The notes below the pieces were generated by a model, which was not told the origin of the DNA, searched no databases, and saw only the letters and a program-made list of their open reading frames with translations. This document shows positions 62,501 to 64,000 of a DNA stretch of 64,000 nt, piece by piece. The DNA is from Pyrocephalus nanus (taxonomy: Eukaryota > Chordata > Aves > Passeriformes > Tyrannidae). The DNA lies in the NCBI GenBank assembly GCA_038380795.1, contig CM076270.1:23142001-23206000 (forward strand), in the 5' to 3' direction. Every line of letters starts with the position of its first letter. Position 1 is the stretch's first letter. Made by a program: the position numbers and the translations under genes.

Positions 62501-64000
62501 GAAAACTATTTTGGTATGTTATCTCCTACAAAGACAGCTATAATTAAACAACAGCTCCAAGTACACTAAGAAGTGGTATTTCTGGAACTGGCAAAAAACC
62601 TTCCATTTGTGTTTCAAGATACTGAAGTATTCCGTGGAGTTTTACGCATCAAAGGAATTTCATTAATATATATTGCTTTTTAGTACCTTCATTCAATGCA
62701 TTACTACTCAATAGAAGTATGCATTTTAATTCTCAGCATCTCTTTCGGTTTTCCCCTCGTGCATTCTATCCTCAGCACTGTGTGCCCACACCAAAGCCTT
62801 CCCCTGAGCTTTGGGGAGCTGATCTGACCTCTGCAAACAGGGCTGCTGGCACAGAACGGCAGCTGAACAGCAGGGGACAACAGAGCTGTTTAGAAGGTGT
62901 CCAGGGACCTTTCTGGTGGAGAAATATTACAGAAGTAGAAATGATACACAGTAAAGAGCAATTGAGCACACACAGTGCCTGGTCTCCTCAGTACCTCTCA
63001 AGTTTTGCAGTTGCTTTTACAAGCAAGGGTGGAAATTCAGGAGCAGACATTGCTCATTCTCAACCAAGACACAGGAAGCGTTTCTGATCCCTGCATGGTG
63101 GCATTTTACACTGTGCTCTTTGAATGTCAGTCACTCTCTCCTCCATAACTAAATGAAACATAAACAATTGAATGCCTTGTTTTACATTAAGAGATTTGAT
63201 TTAGGTTACTTCTGCTGATAAACATTTGCTGACAAAATTAAAGGCTGTTGATTTCCAATTCAAGCTTTTGTTGAATCAAAGGCAACTAATAAAGTCAAAG
63301 CTCTGAAGCCAAAGGAAGTGCTTGATTCCAACCAAAGAGATTTCTGTTTAGGGTAAAAACTCTTTCCCAGGCTCTATATCATGCACTGACACTCATTTGC
63401 TTCACTGGGACACACTACATGGCTATAACTACAGAAATAAGAAGAAATGTAAGGTACACAATGGTTGTGCAAGCAACACAATACATGCCCCAAAGGGAAT
63501 AAAGCACAACATGCTAACAGATACTACGATTTTTCATATCTTTTCATTTTCAAGGGACTTGTGTTGTTTAGGGGTTATTTTCTGCAGTCTCCTGCCAAGG
63601 AAAATGGGCTGGGACACACATATATCTGAGCAAAGTCTGGCTTACCTGGTGCAACATTTCTGCTCCTACTTCTTCAAGCAATACAAGGCAGTGCTGGGAA
63701 GAGGTCACTCCACTCTCAAAGTCTGGGACTGCAAACCTTGCTCCAAGGAACAACTGAGGAGAATTTCTTAGCACTAATTGTCAGGACCTGGCAGGGGACC
63801 TCTCTTCCCAGGGGACAGGTCTGCAGGGCCCTCGTATAATAACTGAAATAATTTGAAATCTTCCCATTCATCCCAGGGATGAGGGGACACATCTATGGGA
63901 TGGTACACACACATACACAACAAATTTTCATTGCACACATCTCTGTGAAACCCAACTCATTCCCTAGTTTTCCTGAGAAAATGTCCAAATCCCTCCCTCT

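Larger units (their letters stand above)
22796..64000 (-). other. PID1: PID1 intron upstream of the last exon (partial, continues past window)
   Basis: This is the sequence 5' of the PID1 last exon on the minus strand. I looked for the preceding exon by its expected end (a Gly-Cys-Lys codon run directly before a GT donor) and its expected internal peptide, and found nothing. No CpG island or promoter-like block was seen. I infer that the whole stretch is a single large intron of at least 41 kb, in keeping with the very large introns of PID1 in other vertebrates. Its recognisable contents are listed separately. Confidence 0.75.

Noticed and set aside
1..64000. CRISPR arrays, operons, tRNA or rRNA genes, viral genes
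   Set aside because: No regularly spaced direct repeats, cloverleaf-like blocks or retroviral/viral protein motifs were recognised on either strand.

Overview
This is a vertebrate nuclear genomic window, almost certainly from a bird. It is moderately AT-rich and has one intron-bearing coding exon, many A/T homopolymer tracts and no compact gene order. Its only interspersed repeats that I recognise are two CR1-type LINE 3' ends, the signature retroposon of birds and other sauropsids. There are no operons, rRNAs, tRNAs, CRISPR arrays or prokaryotic features.

The only protein-coding sequence I can support is the last coding exon of PID1 (phosphotyrosine interaction domain containing 1, also called NYGGF4), on the minus strand at 22755-22279. 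It encodes 158 residues, which is nearly all of the PTB/PID domain plus the acidic, serine-rich tail. It is preceded by a strong splice acceptor and followed by a 3' UTR that probably ends at one of two poly(A) signal groups (about 21150 or 20785).

Layout: positions 1 to about 20760 lie downstream of PID1 and read as intergenic DNA with simple repeats and a few GC-rich patches. Positions about 20765-22278 are the PID1 3' UTR. Positions 22756-64000 are the upstream intron of PID1, which runs off the right edge. No other PID1 exon, promoter or CpG island was found, so the intron is at least 41 kb long here. The intron holds two CR1 fragments in opposite orientation (about 26672-26834 plus, 28485-28690 minus), a 32-base A tract at 39343, a 22-bp perfect palindrome at 55231, a hairpin with a GAAA loop at 38516 and a small CpG cluster at 51914.

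I find no convincing new biological system. The remaining open reading frames look like chance or shadow frames. The longest, 233 codons at 37269-36568 on the minus strand, is listed as a lead only. Candidate conserved noncoding segments are marked as low-confidence guesses that need an alignment.
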